This document shows, piece by piece, positions 40,159 to 49,640 of a DNA stretch of 64,000 bases (position 1 is its first letter; the number at the start of each line of letters is the position of its first letter). The DNA comes from Coccinella septempunctata (Eukaryota; Arthropoda; Insecta; Coleoptera; Coccinellidae), in the NCBI RefSeq assembly GCF_907165205.1, contig NC_058193.1:14831521-14895520 (forward strand), given 5' to 3'. The notes below the pieces were generated by a model that saw nothing but the letters and a program-made list of their open reading frames with translations, was not told where the DNA came from and searched no databases. A program made the position numbers and the translations under genes.

Positions 40159-40679
40159 ATGTCGAGATTTTGTTGTGTTCCCAAATGCATGATGAAGATT
40201 TGAGGGTTCTGGCTCCAACAAAGTGTTATGGGAGTGAAAAAGGGAAAGATATTTTGAAAGCAACAGAAAGAACAGTTTCTCAATCTATTTTAGAAGGTAT
40301 GTAGTCTTTCGTAACTATTGTACAAAGTGTAATTGTTGGATTTTTCAGAATGTCAACCTTCAAGACAGGAAGATTCTGAAGAAATACAGTGGAAATATAT
40401 TCCAGAAGGTATACAGTCTATTAGTATTTTTTCAAGTGTAATGTTTGGCATTATTTTTCAGAATCTCAACCTTGCTCAGTTCCGGCAACTCACATATCTA
40501 AGAAGAAAGGAGGGCCGATTGAGGAGCAGAAACATAGCTTTGAGGGAGAAAGTAATGATGTTGAAGAAAACAAACACCTTGGGTTGCCTCAACAAGGTGA
40601 ACAGAACAACATTCAATTTTTTTATGTCTCAACAAATGAACCAAAAACAAAAGAAGAGGGGTCGTTGATACTTTCTTGA
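40159..40679 (+). pseudogene. THAP-like gene remnant with duplicated mini-exon
   Basis: Starts MSRFCCVPKC (40159), the opening of a THAP zinc-finger domain; a frameshift follows. An open frame then runs RVLAPTKCYGSEKGKDILKA to 40296. Two possible introns of 52-53 bases with GT..AG ends (40297-40348 and 40409-40461) separate exons 40349-40408 and 40462-40679; the last ends at TGA 40679. The second exon-intron unit is a diverged tandem copy of the first (AATGTCAACCTT and AATCTCAACCTT). THAP proteins occur as transposases (P-like) and as domesticated genes. The centre of the domain is lost. Inference: internally deleted non-autonomous element. Confidence 0.45.
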
Positions 40680-41180
40680 TGACAAAAAAAGGAGATAGGT
40701 ATTATCCTTTCATGATTCTATTTATCTCCTCATATTTATTTCATATTTTATATATATTAGCAATATTGTATTTATTTATTCTATTGAATTTATAAATCAG
40801 CTAAATGAATTGATCCTGTACATACAATTTTCTACTTTTCATAAATTTAGAAATTCCACACAATCTCAAGTACTGAAGGTAAATTGTTGAATTCCTTCAA
40901 ATTAATTAATTTCTGAAAAGATTGCTACTCATTTTTTATATTGATTTATAATTTTGTTTTCCCATAGGGAAAACCGAATAGAGCCTTTACAGTTTGTTAT
41001 ATGTAATTGGAGTCCCATAGAGAAAACAGTATAGAGCCTTTACAATTTTGTTGTGAAACACATAAATTTACCAATATTACACACATATATATTTCTGAGT
41101 ATTATTATGTAGAAATGAATATTGTATTGAATAAATTTTTCTTCATAACAGCATCATTATTCATTACTTTTTCACAAAGA

Positions 41181-41248
41181 ATTCGAGTTTTTCATTAGAT
41201 TTGGCGACAACAATCAAAGTTGTCGCCAGGTCTAATGAAAAACTCGCT
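41181..41248. repeat. 27-bp-stem hairpin
   Basis: GAGTTTTTCATTAGATTTGG.. is repeated inverted as ..CCAGGTCTAATGAAAAACTC, with GGCGACAAC / GTTGTCGCC next to a 7-base loop. One mismatch in about 27 pairs. Confidence 0.85.
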
Positions 41249-41621
41249 GAAAACAAATGTTTGAATTATTACACCAATATTTCTTACCGCCAAAAAGAAC
41301 CGATAGATGGCGCTGTCAGCATTCATTGAATTTTACCGACATTAATTTCGATACGTCTCAATAGATGGCGCTTTTACATGAACCAAATTTTTCCCCGGAG
41401 TTGCCTATCTACAGTTTGTTTATGAGCCGAACCCGAATACAGCTGAGAATTCTCCAGAAAATTTACTCGAGAATTCATGCGCCGTGAATTTTTTACCGTT
41501 ACATACGCACTTTCGGTATAATTCACTTTTCAGTTGCATACAAAATAATCTCTGCCGTTTTCTTACCAAAATTTGGTAGAGAATTCTCCAGAGAATTCTC
41601 GGCTGTTACAAACGGGCTTTA

Positions 41622-41740
41622 AATCCGCTCCCGTTTGGCCGTGGCGCGTGAAGCCAGTCATACACGCACATTCTATCATGCGGTAAGGCGTGTAATCTTC
41701 AAAATCATCTCAAAAGTATGTCCAGCTATTGCCAATCAGA
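41622..41740 (-). repeat. AGCTGGGCATACACGG repeat unit, inverted copy
   Basis: Inverse of 4269-4391: AATCCGCTCCCGTTTGG, CCAGTCATACACGCAC, TATGTCCAGCTATT. It shows the intact repeat that the Penelope element interrupted at about 4391. Confidence 0.65.
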
Positions 41741-42192
41741 TTATCATGCATATATTATTATGTAAATGTTTTATGGAATGGAAGATTATTGAGTTGGACC
41801 CTGAAACTGAATATACAGGGTTAGTCTTTGACTCGTACAAATATTTTAACATGATTCTTGTGGTCGAAAGAAACACTATTTTTCTACACCATTTTTTCCG
41901 ATTCGGCGCCGATAAAAAGATAGAGCCATTTTATGTTATCATAATGAACTGCGCCACTCCCAAAAAAACAAAATTACCTTCAGAATAACTAGCTTAATCT
42001 GTGAGATGTGTAGTGTACACATCTCTGTGGATATTTCAAACAGAGTTGTACTCAGCCAATTTTTCAAATTTCACAGGCACCCTTTAATGTTTGAACATCA
42101 AATTACTCGAAAACGGCGCATTATACGAGAAAATATGAAGAATACTTTTTTTACGTAATAGTTATAATGAGTCCTAACACACACGACCTATA
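41741..42192. other. Stretch without recognised gene
   Basis: A 118-codon frame (41635-41988) spans it, but its first third is the repeat unit, and I recognise no domain in the rest. GAGATGTGTAGTGTACACATCTC at 42002-42025 is a perfect short hairpin. Confidence 0.4.
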
Positions 42193-42426
42193 AGGTCGAT
42201 TCATATTATACGTTCCACTCAGTTCAGGCCGTCGGAAGGATCATTAGGCGTTGACGGAGGTTGCGTTCATATTATCAGTCACGATCGTCTCAGTAACCTT
42301 CAGCTTCGTGTGTAGTGAATCTCCGGTTGCATTCGAATCGACCAGCACGTGACACATGAAGCCTTTCATTTTGATCAAAACAGTACAAGAACGACCCTAA
42401 AAATTATTTTTAAATCGTTAGTATTA

Positions 42427-42900
42427 AGGTGGAAACACATTATTAAAACGCGACGCGAGCTGACTCGTTTGAAACGGGTAGAGTGTGGGTGTATGGCGTC
42501 GCGTCGGATGTTTGTAGTATGATTCTGGGAACAACTAGCGTTAGACAGGTCACAGTGGAGGTCTTTGGTACACAGTTACAATGGAGAATCGAGAAGGATA
42601 CAGCGGCGGCCAGATCTGGTTGGTGACTATCCATGCCCTGAGTGTGGAAGGATCTGCAGGTCACGGTTGGGTCTCTTTAGTCACAGGAGGGCGCACAGTC
42701 GCAACTAGCCCTAAGAAATTGCAAGTCTGTTCGCAATTTTATTTTTTTTTTTTCGTCTTTTTGTAGATTTATTCCCGGTAACGGGATACAGCAATGGAAT
42801 GGAATGGATTCTGGTTTATAGAAAACGATACATTTGATTGGACTCAACACGCATCACGTTTCATCGCGTCGCGTCGCTTTTTAAAAATATGTTTCCGCTT
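42427..42900. mobile_element. AGGTGGAAACACAT MITE, TTA duplication, with LINE insert
   Basis: Ends AGGTGGAAACACAT and, inverted, AAGCGGAAACATAT, followed inward by GCGACGCGA words. Flanked by TTA (42424-42426 and 42901-42903). A LINE 3' end is inserted at 42529. Confidence 0.65.
42529..42806 (+). mobile_element. LINE 1 family, truncated 3' end
   Basis: Close copy of 24345-24600 (GGTCACAGTGGAGGTCTTTG, TCACGGTTGGGTCTCTTTAG), ending GGTAACGGGATACAGCA followed by (ATGGA)n. GATTCTGG flanks it (42521-42528 and 42807-42814), a probable 8-bp duplication. Only about 280 bp long. Confidence 0.8.
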
Positions 42901-43444
42901 TTATTATTTTCGTTGTTTCTCTTACATGCCCTATCTCATAGGACGTAAACCTTTTAAATTTTGCTAAATGAAACTGCCGCAATTTTGCCTGAAAGAATTA
43001 TGTGCTATTGCTATTCGTCTAACAATAGTTAGACGAAGATGAAGGGGAACAAAAAGTCGGTAAAAAGATTGGGTGTCTAATCAATATTTAAAAGGAAAGA
43101 AGGTTCAAGGTGAATATTGGACATTATAAAAGAAATTGGTCCACATATCATGGCTATTTAAGAATGAACAGGAAACCATTTCGATTATATAGTGTAAAAA
43201 ATTTTACAATTAATAAAAAAAAACTAAGTTCAAAGAAGCTTTCACGACAAAGAAAAACCTGCGATTGACTGAGCTGAACCGAACGGTTGCTTATTCATAT
43301 TATACGTTCAGTCCAACCACGCGTACCGATAGGTGCTGAAGGGTTGGAGACGGAATATGAATTAGTCCATATAAAACACATTGAAAGATATTCTGGCTGA
43401 GCTGAACTGAACCGAGACGGACGGATAATATGAACTAACCTATA

Positions 43445-43875
43445 GTAGGTAGACGACTATTTCGTAGGAGGGCAATGCACACGGACGACAGTCTACCAGT
43501 AAAATCGGTGGTCAACGCACACGAAGTGACAGTCGGTGATAGTAACGGGAGATAGATAGGAATACGTTGAGATGTGTTGCAGTTCATTTGAGGCACCGAA
43601 GAGAGATAGGAAGAAATTGGATATTTTAGGTGCATCCAGTAATTTCTCAGCGTTTACTGAAAAGCCAATTTTATACCTTTTTGAATTTATCCCAGTCATC
43701 AATCAACTGAACACACACTCTCTCCCAAAGTTTCTTTTTCAGTATTTTATGCGAGTACTCTACTGTTGAGGTATCATACAAATATCTGTACCTCACAGAT
43801 TAATTTTTCTATGTCTATGTCTATATCCATTTTAGGTACTGTACCTATTATTTAATAAGCACGCCTACATTAGGT
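43445..43875. other. Stretch without recognised feature
   Basis: Short frames on both strands (43435-43769) have no recognisable domain. No inverted ends were identified here. Confidence 0.35.
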
Positions 43876-44174
43876 CCTTTCGTATGCATAAAAAGTGTAG
43901 CACTTTTCTACACTTGTGAATCCTGGATCTCAACATCTAACGAGATGAATGATTGAGTTGGAGAAAACGGGCTATGAGCCTACAAGAAGAGGAAGAAGAA
44001 GAAGAAGATTTGATTTACACCAGTCTAGAGGAAGTGTAGTTTATCTATCCATAGTCAAAGGGAGATGTAGATAAACTACACCTTCTCTACACTGGTGTAA
44101 ATTCAATCAGCATACGAATACTAAAATCGAATGTGGAAAAGTGCTACACTTTTTATGCAAACGAAGGGACCTAT
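43876..44174. mobile_element. Double-hairpin MITE (AGGTCCxTTCGTxTGCATAAA)
   Basis: Ends AGGTCCTTTCGTATGCATAA and, inverted, AGGTCCCTTCGTTTGCATAA, then AAAGTGTAGCACTTTTC on both sides. Inside, 44016-44106 is another hairpin (GTGTAGTTTATCTA / TAGATAAACTACAC). ATT on both sides may be a 3-bp duplication. Confidence 0.65.
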
Positions 44175-44790
44175 TAATTCACAGAATAGAAATCAAGAAC
44201 CGACTAAACTGTCCTTCGCATGCGTTGAAACAAGAGAAACCTATATGCACATCTAAAAGTCGATGTGCGTTGGCGCATTAATGTTAATTAACGTAACACG
44301 TATGTACGTGTTCTGCATTTCAACCGACACAATAGTCGCCCATCGATTGTCGGTCGTGTGCGTTAGACCTGAGGAAACTGGAAGACGTGGGTGATATCTT
44401 GTGTTCGAAAAAGATTCATCAAAAAAATGGATAACTATGTTCCGAAATTCATTTCATTCGATAAAACCGTTTGTGAGAACTGAAAATGACATTTTTTTAT
44501 GGTTGTTCCACAGCCTGTATCGTTTAAACCGAGCCGATTCGAAAAAAAGTGAAAATTATTAAAACAAAACAAATTAGATTGAGGTCGGAGGTCGGATGAA
44601 CGCCGGAAGGGCGATGTATATACGGCCCATTATCTCCATCTCCATCATTGGCACACAATGAAAAGATGCATAGTCAAAGATCCAAGAGTTTTCCGTACTT
44701 ACATTATATTTGTTATATCCTTATTTCGTGAGGCGTAAGTCTCAACCCGAGAAAAACGGCGGCAATACGCCGACAAACACGACAATAGTC
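44175..44790. other. Stretch without recognised gene
   Basis: Contains the palindrome AACACGTATGTACGTGTT at 44305-44322 and GGTCGGAGGTCGG near 44583. No open frame of note. Confidence 0.35.
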
Positions 44791-44794
44791 ATTT

Positions 44795-45260
44795 ATGCAT
44801 AAAGTCCGGAAAATAGATTTTTTTGAACGAATAGACAAAAATAGAGAAATTAATCGATCACAAATCGCAGATCACATTTGTTCTAATACGGGAGACCACA
44901 TGATGGATTGGGACAACACTAAAATTTTAATGACAGAACCAGACCATTTTAAACGAAAAATTAAAGAGTCTACGTGTATTCTATTAGATCAAGATAATTT
45001 GGCAAATTGTTCGGTAGGAATAGATCATATTTGGATCAATTTACTAAAGAAGGAACTGTCATCCGGTAATTTCAAAATTAAATGAATCAACGTTTCTGTG
45101 CAGTCTCTGTTTCTGTGTGTTGACAATTAATGTCAGACAAAAAGCGACAATTCAGAAGATTTTCAAAAGTAGATTTTTTCGTCTGATGAAGGAGTCTGAT
45201 ATAGACTCCGAAACGTTACAAAGAATTATAATTTCAACGTTATTTATTTTGAGTTCATTG
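44795..45260 (+). pseudogene. Penelope-like element C-terminal fragment and 3' region
   Basis: 44795-45085 reads RSQIADHICSNTGDHMMDWD, TKILMTEPDHFKRKIKES and GIDHIWINLL. This is the tail of a GIY-YIG domain in Penelope-like proteins (xH..H..WD.A.I...E....R...E). The GIY-YIG motif itself and the RT are missing. The 3' region with a hammerhead-like core (45180-45217) follows, as expected. Confidence 0.6.
45124..45224 (+). ncRNA. Hammerhead-like motif (best candidate)
   Basis: CTGATGA, a stem II pairing GGAGTC with GACTCC, then GAAAC at 45180-45217. Upstream, TAATGTC (about 45128-45134) could be the cleavage-site strand: TAATG pairs with CGTTA after GAAA, giving stem III. Stem I is weak (AAAAA with TTTTT only, plus mismatches next to the core). 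Activity not shown. Confidence 0.4.
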
Positions 45261-45437
45261 TCAGGCAACAATTTTTTCTAGTTAATTTGCTCCTGACAAA
45301 TAAGTGCAAGAATTTACGCAGGAGCAAATCGTTGATTTCATTTCTAATTGATTTTGTTTCAGAGATTGGGAGTGAAAACCCTAAAAAGTTTATGAAGAAA
45401 AGTTTGCATGTTTTTCGATCGCAATTCGCAATAAAAT

Positions 45438-46085
45438 ATGGAGGGCAGCAGCGAAAGTGCCGCTACAGCACAATTATTGCCTGACAAATCAAAACCCAGG
45501 TACGAAAACGTTTATGATTTGTTCTCGAAATGGATGGATATGAGCAATGCAAAACTATTACAGAGGATATAATTTTGGCTTATTTGGCGCAAAAATCCGA
45601 AAATGTCAAATCCTCCACTCTGTGAAGCATGTACTCCATGTTGGAAAGTACCATTTTAGTGAAGAAAAATGTAAATATAGCTACTTTTCCAAAGGTTATC
45701 GCTTCTTTTATTTATTTCTTCAGGAAGAATGTTAGTTACAGAGCCAAGAAATCAGAAGTCTTCAGCAGTGGGCAGATCAACAAATTCATTAGGGAAGCGG
45801 AAAATGAAACATATCTAATGCTGAATGTAATTTTAACGAAATATTACGATTGAAGGATATAAAAGTATCAACTTAATTTTCAGGTAGCAACAATTATTGG
45901 GTTAGCCGGTGCGTGTAAACGAGAGGAAGTAAAAATGTTTCAATTGATCAAATAAACGACAAGGAAGACATGTTGCTCATGAAAATACCGGATTCCAAAA
46001 CACATATTGAGAGAACATTCGTTGTAATTGGGCAAGAAAACCTGCTGTTGTATAGGCAATATTTATCTTTACGGTCATCCCATAC
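45438..46085 (+). pseudogene. Crypton-type tyrosine recombinase, N-terminal two thirds
   Basis: Starts MEGSSESAATAQLLPDKSKP (45438), followed by RYENVYDLFSKWMDMSN, VNIATFPKVIASFI, KSEVFSSGQINKFIREA, IIGLAGACKREEV, and LLMKIPDSKTHIERTFVVIG to about 46040. Known: the core-binding domain followed by GxxGACRREE (which includes the first catalytic arginine) is typical of insect Crypton/DIRS-related tyrosine recombinases. At least three frameshifts. At 45855-45893 there is an insertion or small intron (ends TTTTCAG). The C-terminal H-x-x-R and tyrosine boxes are absent: the sequence changes to LINE sequence at about 46085. It could also be a decayed domesticated gene. Confidence 0.65.
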
Positions 46086-46165
46086 TCCTGCTGCTCTAGC
46101 CTGTACACTGGAAAATATCTATATTTGTTGTGACCGTCAGGAAACCCTGAATTGTGCATCCCCGC
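46085..46165 (+). pseudogene. LOA-like RNase H fragment
   Basis: LACTLENIYICCDRQETLN matches the RNase H segment of the LINE at 29657-29740, with about 27 bases deleted. Fragment only. Confidence 0.65.
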
Positions 46166-46170
46166 GTTTT

Positions 46171-46430
46171 TTACCAGTAAGGCAGTAAAGTCTCAATGAA
46201 CTTCACCACCTTTCTGAGGGCCACATCCATTACTTGTTCCGGCTCTAGGAACCACGAACCAAGGTGTTGTAGACTTTTCCGTTGAACAGCTTCGCACTCG
46301 CATAACAAGTGTTTGGCTGTCTCAGTGGCTTCTAGACAGAAGCGACATGTGTCATCGGGCGGTTTTTCCATGTGTTTGAGATGATACCTCACGGGACAGT
46401 ACCCTGTGAGTGCGCCCGTCAATTTCCTCA
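46171..46430 (-). pseudogene. LINE ORF2 C-terminal zinc domain
   Basis: Reads LTGYCPVRYHLKHMEKPPDD, CRFCLEATETAKHLLCECEA on the minus strand: a CxxC..H..C cluster after RNase H as in R1/LOA/I-group LINEs. A different family from the LINE at 25166-33702. Opposite in strand to the fragment beside it. Confidence 0.7.
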
Positions 46431-47299
46431 GCTCATATGAGTGAGTGAGTGAAATTTCTCACCTGACACAGAAATTGAAATTTTTTGATACAAGTCTACA
46501 ATTTTTTCGAATATTTTTTTTTCTTGAGCTGATAGAGAATGCGCTCAGTAACAAGCCTGTGAAATATCAACAAAAATTCTATATTAACGCAAAATTAACG
46601 AAAATAAGAGAGTTCATAGTTTTAGCATTTTTTTCTGAATTTCATCCATGATAGGGAATGAAAGAGACGATAGTGAAAGTAGCTCTGTTAAAAGTGTGAA
46701 AATCGGGGGTATCAAATGCATTCAATGAAAAAAAGTGGTGGACAATGTTAAGTACATAAAGTGTGACGGGTGGTTTAATATAACATAATAGAACATGAAC
46801 AGCTGAACGCCAATAAGAACGGTAATGAAACAAACGAGCTTAAAAATCAGAACATCATTTTGAGTATTGAAAATTCTTACCTAAGGAAATTAATGAGGGA
46901 AGCGCAAGAAAAAAATAGAATTTATTGATGGAAAAAAGAGAATGAGAACAAGAAAAAGAAAACAAGGCCAACAAAAACACCAACAAAAAACTTCGACAAG
47001 AAAGAAGATAACTGAAATCAACAAAATGTCAAAGGAAAAGACAATAGTAAAGAAAATTCAGACCTGGGCGGGGGATCTACTTATGCTAGGACATTGGTGA
47101 GAGTGGTTTACATAAACACAAAACAACTCAAGCTAACGACAATTATACAACAATTACAAAATAAGTTACAAAACCTCTTACAAACGGTTATCATGATGAA
47201 TTTCAAACTGTTCTTTATAAAAATAAATGACTTAGAGAACGAAATTTGAGAGCTTCTTAGTAGGAGGTCCCATACAACTAAAGGAAAAAGTCAATAATT

Positions 47300-48060
47300 C
47301 CTGACCGACAGGAATTACTTTTGAAAGGTTCAACTTCGCTAGGGACGTCATTTTTTGGAGAAAACTTCAAGCAAGACACCAATTCAGACATAATAAAAGA
47401 GCCTAAACAACTCGCACACAAATACATGATTTTCCATCGAAATTTACAATCTCTGGGAAATGCAATTTATCAACTAGAGGAACTTTCACAGGAACTATCA
47501 TTGAAACACAAGGTTATAGCTCTTTGTGTAACTGAACACTGGAAAAATAAAAACGAAATAAAAATCTTGTTATCGAAGACTTTACACAGGGAAGCGCTTA
47601 TTGTCGTGCTATGGAAGAACACCGTGGCTGAGCAATCTTCATCAGGAAGGATATTGCATTCCGAGAAAGAAAGGACATAAAACAACTATCGATAAAAAGT
47701 TGAAGAAATCTCAGCAGTTGAATTATCTATTCGAAAGGAGACGATTTATAGACATATTTGTGATTGTACCTCCTAATGCCACAAAAAGCTCATTAATAGT
47801 GAGGGAACAAGTGTAAAACAAAATAATACTTGCTGGTGACTTCAACGTCAATATTATGAATGTCCAAGATAAAGCTACAACTAACTTTATTGATTTCTTA
47901 AATATGTATTCCACCCCAATATCAATGAACCTAGCAGACTAACAACAACTAGCAAAACCTCTATTGATAATATCATTACATTAACGCTTATGAGAAGGAT
48001 GTAGTGAAGTAAACTCTGTCAGACCATAATACAGCCACAGCCCTCTTAAACACAGTGTGT
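47300..48060 (+). pseudogene. LINE 3 endonuclease domain
   Basis: IFHRNLQSLGNAIYQLEELS, VIALCVTEHWKNKNEIK near 47430-47560. Shifted frames then read RRRFI..PPNATKSS and LAGDFNVNIMNVQDKATTNF (about 47825-47900), followed by TSKTSIDNIITL. The motifs (N, TEHW, GDFNVN) are those of APE-type endonucleases in CR1/jockey LINEs. Several frameshifts. Confidence 0.75.
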
Positions 48061-48074
48061 TAAGAGGGCTGTGA
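48036..48074. repeat. Short palindrome
   Basis: CACAGCCCTCTTAAACAC and an imperfect inverted copy GTGTGTTAAGAGGGCTGTG meet at the centre. Confidence 0.8.
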
Positions 48075-48200
48075 TACAGCCCATAATTAAGCCCGTTTGT
48101 AACAGCCGAGAATTCTCTACCAAATTTTGGTAAGAAAACGGCAGAGATTATTTTGTATGCAACTGAACAGTGAATAATTCTACCGAAAGTGTGTATGTAA

Positions 48201-49005
48201 TAATAAGTTTACACATGCATAGATTTACCGGCGCCAGTCTTAACGCCAGTTCAACTTTCACGTCAGTAAGCGTTTACACGGTTTCCAGTGTTTTGCACGC
48301 CAGTTGCTAGTATCAATACTCTCGTTATAGTAGGTACCTACATCATGTCACGAAAGGAGCTTGTAAAAAATTGTCGAAAAATTGCGAAATCGATAATTGA
48401 TAGTATGGTATGATTGAAGATTTAGAACGGAAGAAACAACATAAAAGAAAAGGTCGCTTAAGGGTGCGCAATTTGATTTCCCAGAGACCAATGATGGGTT
48501 CTTCAAATTCTCTTTTAACAGAACTTTCAATGTAGACCCCCAAAGCCCGAAATCATTTAAGAATGACAGAAGAAGGATTTAATTTTTTTTACAACGTGTC
48601 ACACCACTAATTGAGAAAAAAAGACACCCATATGAGAGATGCTTTGTGTGCTAGACTTAAACTTCAAATCACTCTAAGGTATTTAGCCACTGGTAACTCC
48701 TTTGATTTCCATTTCTTCCCTTTTTTGTTCATCGTTAAAACACAAAAGTACAAAAGTAAACTATTAAACTGTGCCCCTAACCTTAAAAGTGATTTGCCGT
48801 TGCGTAAACAATATTCATTGGCGTGCACGGAATGTGTTTACATTTGCAAGTTGTAATTTCACTGGCGCAAGAAAAGATAGTGGCGCAAAAAATTTTGGAA
48901 GCTACCAAAATTTTTAATCCATGCATGCCTGGATAACGTTTGTACGCCAGTAAGTGTTTACATATGCATTTTAAAGTTACTGGCGCGCCAGAAGTCAATC
49001 TACTA
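48201..49005 (+). mobile_element. PIF/Harbinger derivative (805 bp), TAA duplication
   Basis: Flanked by TAA (48198-48200 and 49006-49008), found by comparison with uninterrupted copies of the MITE. Subterminal words GCCAGT and GTAAGTGTTTACA recur in inverse near the ends, though the outermost bases match poorly. It contains a transposase fragment (48430-48715). Confidence 0.7.
48430..48715 (+). pseudogene. Harbinger transposase fragment
   Basis: KKQHKRKGRLRVRNLISQRP, SSNSLLTEL, stop, KARNHLRMTEEGFN, then RKKDTHMRDALCARLKLQIT and LRYLATGNSFDFHFF. Known: the RDA..RL.ITLRYLATGxSF run is the N-terminal signature of PIF/Harbinger transposases. The DDE core is missing and stops are present, so this is an internally deleted copy. 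Confidence 0.8.
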
Positions 49006-49640
49006 TAACGGTGAAGAATTCACGGCGCATGAATTCTCGAGTAAATTCTCTAGAGAATTCTCGGCTGTTGCAAACGGGCTTTAGATATGATGCAGAAAAT
49101 CTTACCTTCAATAGAAAGAATGAGGGATTTCAGTAAGAAAACCCTGATCTAAAGAGAAAATTAACGGCACTGAACTGGGATAAACCAAAAAGAAATTATG
49201 AGCAGTATGTGAACAAGCAATGGGGATACTTTTCTGGACTTTAGACTTTTTATGTAGGAGTTCAATGAAACCTGCCAAAAGGGAGCATAAAAAAGCGTAA
49301 AGTGAAAATATCTAAACAGAAAACTGACGAAATAAAGCAAGCTAAAAATAAAGTTGATGCTCTATTGCTACTAAAAAACAGAAATATTCAAAATTCAGAA
49401 GAAAAAGTATGATAATCTACTTCGATCAAATTAAAGTCAAGAATACGAAAATCGAATACTAAACTTTACAAATAAGAACAACAGCCTGTGCCTTTGGGTG
49501 TACAAAACCTCATTAAAATATCAGAAAATGCTCAAGAATTAGCAAACACTTTCAACGCATACTTCGCTATCGCAGGAAATATGAATAACCTCGTGAATAA
49601 CTTAGGATATCCTTAGTTATTTATATAGAAAAGGAAGCTT

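Larger units (their letters stand above)
39713..41441. mobile_element. GGCTGTATTCGGGTTCGG element
   Basis: Ends GGCTGTATTCGGGTTCGGCT and its inverse AGCCGAACCCGAATACAGC. Target duplication unclear (possibly 2 bp). It carries a THAP-like remnant with mini-introns and a strong hairpin at 41181-41248. TCGGCTTTC..GAAAGCCGA subterminal inverted words lie at 39735-39840. Confidence 0.65.
39694..41617. mobile_element. 190-bp-type MITE split by a 1.7-kb element
   Basis: MITE left end GCACGTTTGCAACAGCC at 39694-39710, remainder 41442-41617 ending CGGCTGTTACAAACGGGC. Right flank TTTAA, left flank CTAA. The insert runs from about 39713 to 41441. Confidence 0.7.
42193..43441. mobile_element. PIF/Harbinger remnant with internal insertions
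   Basis: Ends AGGTCGATTCATATTATACG and, inverted, AGGTTAGTTCATATTATCCG, flanked by ATA (42190-42192 and 43442-43444). At 43040-43200, a degraded reading of GEYWTL.. and GYLRMN..QETISI resembles the N-terminal part of Harbinger transposases (WxxP..R..GE..FRMs). It holds a second MITE (42427-42900). Confidence 0.5.
48091..49079. mobile_element. 190-bp-type MITE split by a Harbinger derivative
   Basis: Left part 48091-48200 (GCCCGTTTGTAACAGCCGAG), right part 49006-49079 (ends GGCTGTTGCAAACGGGC). Flanks ATTAA and TTTAG are an imperfect pair. It sits in LINE 3. Confidence 0.75.
46640..49640 (+). mobile_element. CR1-like LINE 3 remnant: ORF1, endonuclease, linker
   Basis: ORF1 remnant at about 46700-47050: a KCIQ..KKVVDNVKYIKCDGWF region that resembles a PHD-type finger, then a coiled-coil segment (NELKNQNIILSIENSYLRKL). 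Endonuclease 47400-48000. After the MITE insertion (48091-49079) the linker before RT continues at 49085-49600 (KLTALNWDKPKRNYEQYV, AQELANTFNAYFAIAG). RT is absent. Decayed. Confidence 0.6.

Noticed and set aside
41635..41988. 118-codon frame as a gene
   Set aside because: Its first third is the inverted repeat unit and the rest has no recognisable domain or conservation visible here.
46950..47050. A-rich stretch as a LINE poly(A) tail
   Set aside because: It reads as a lysine-rich ORF1 linker with endonuclease sequence following on the same strand.
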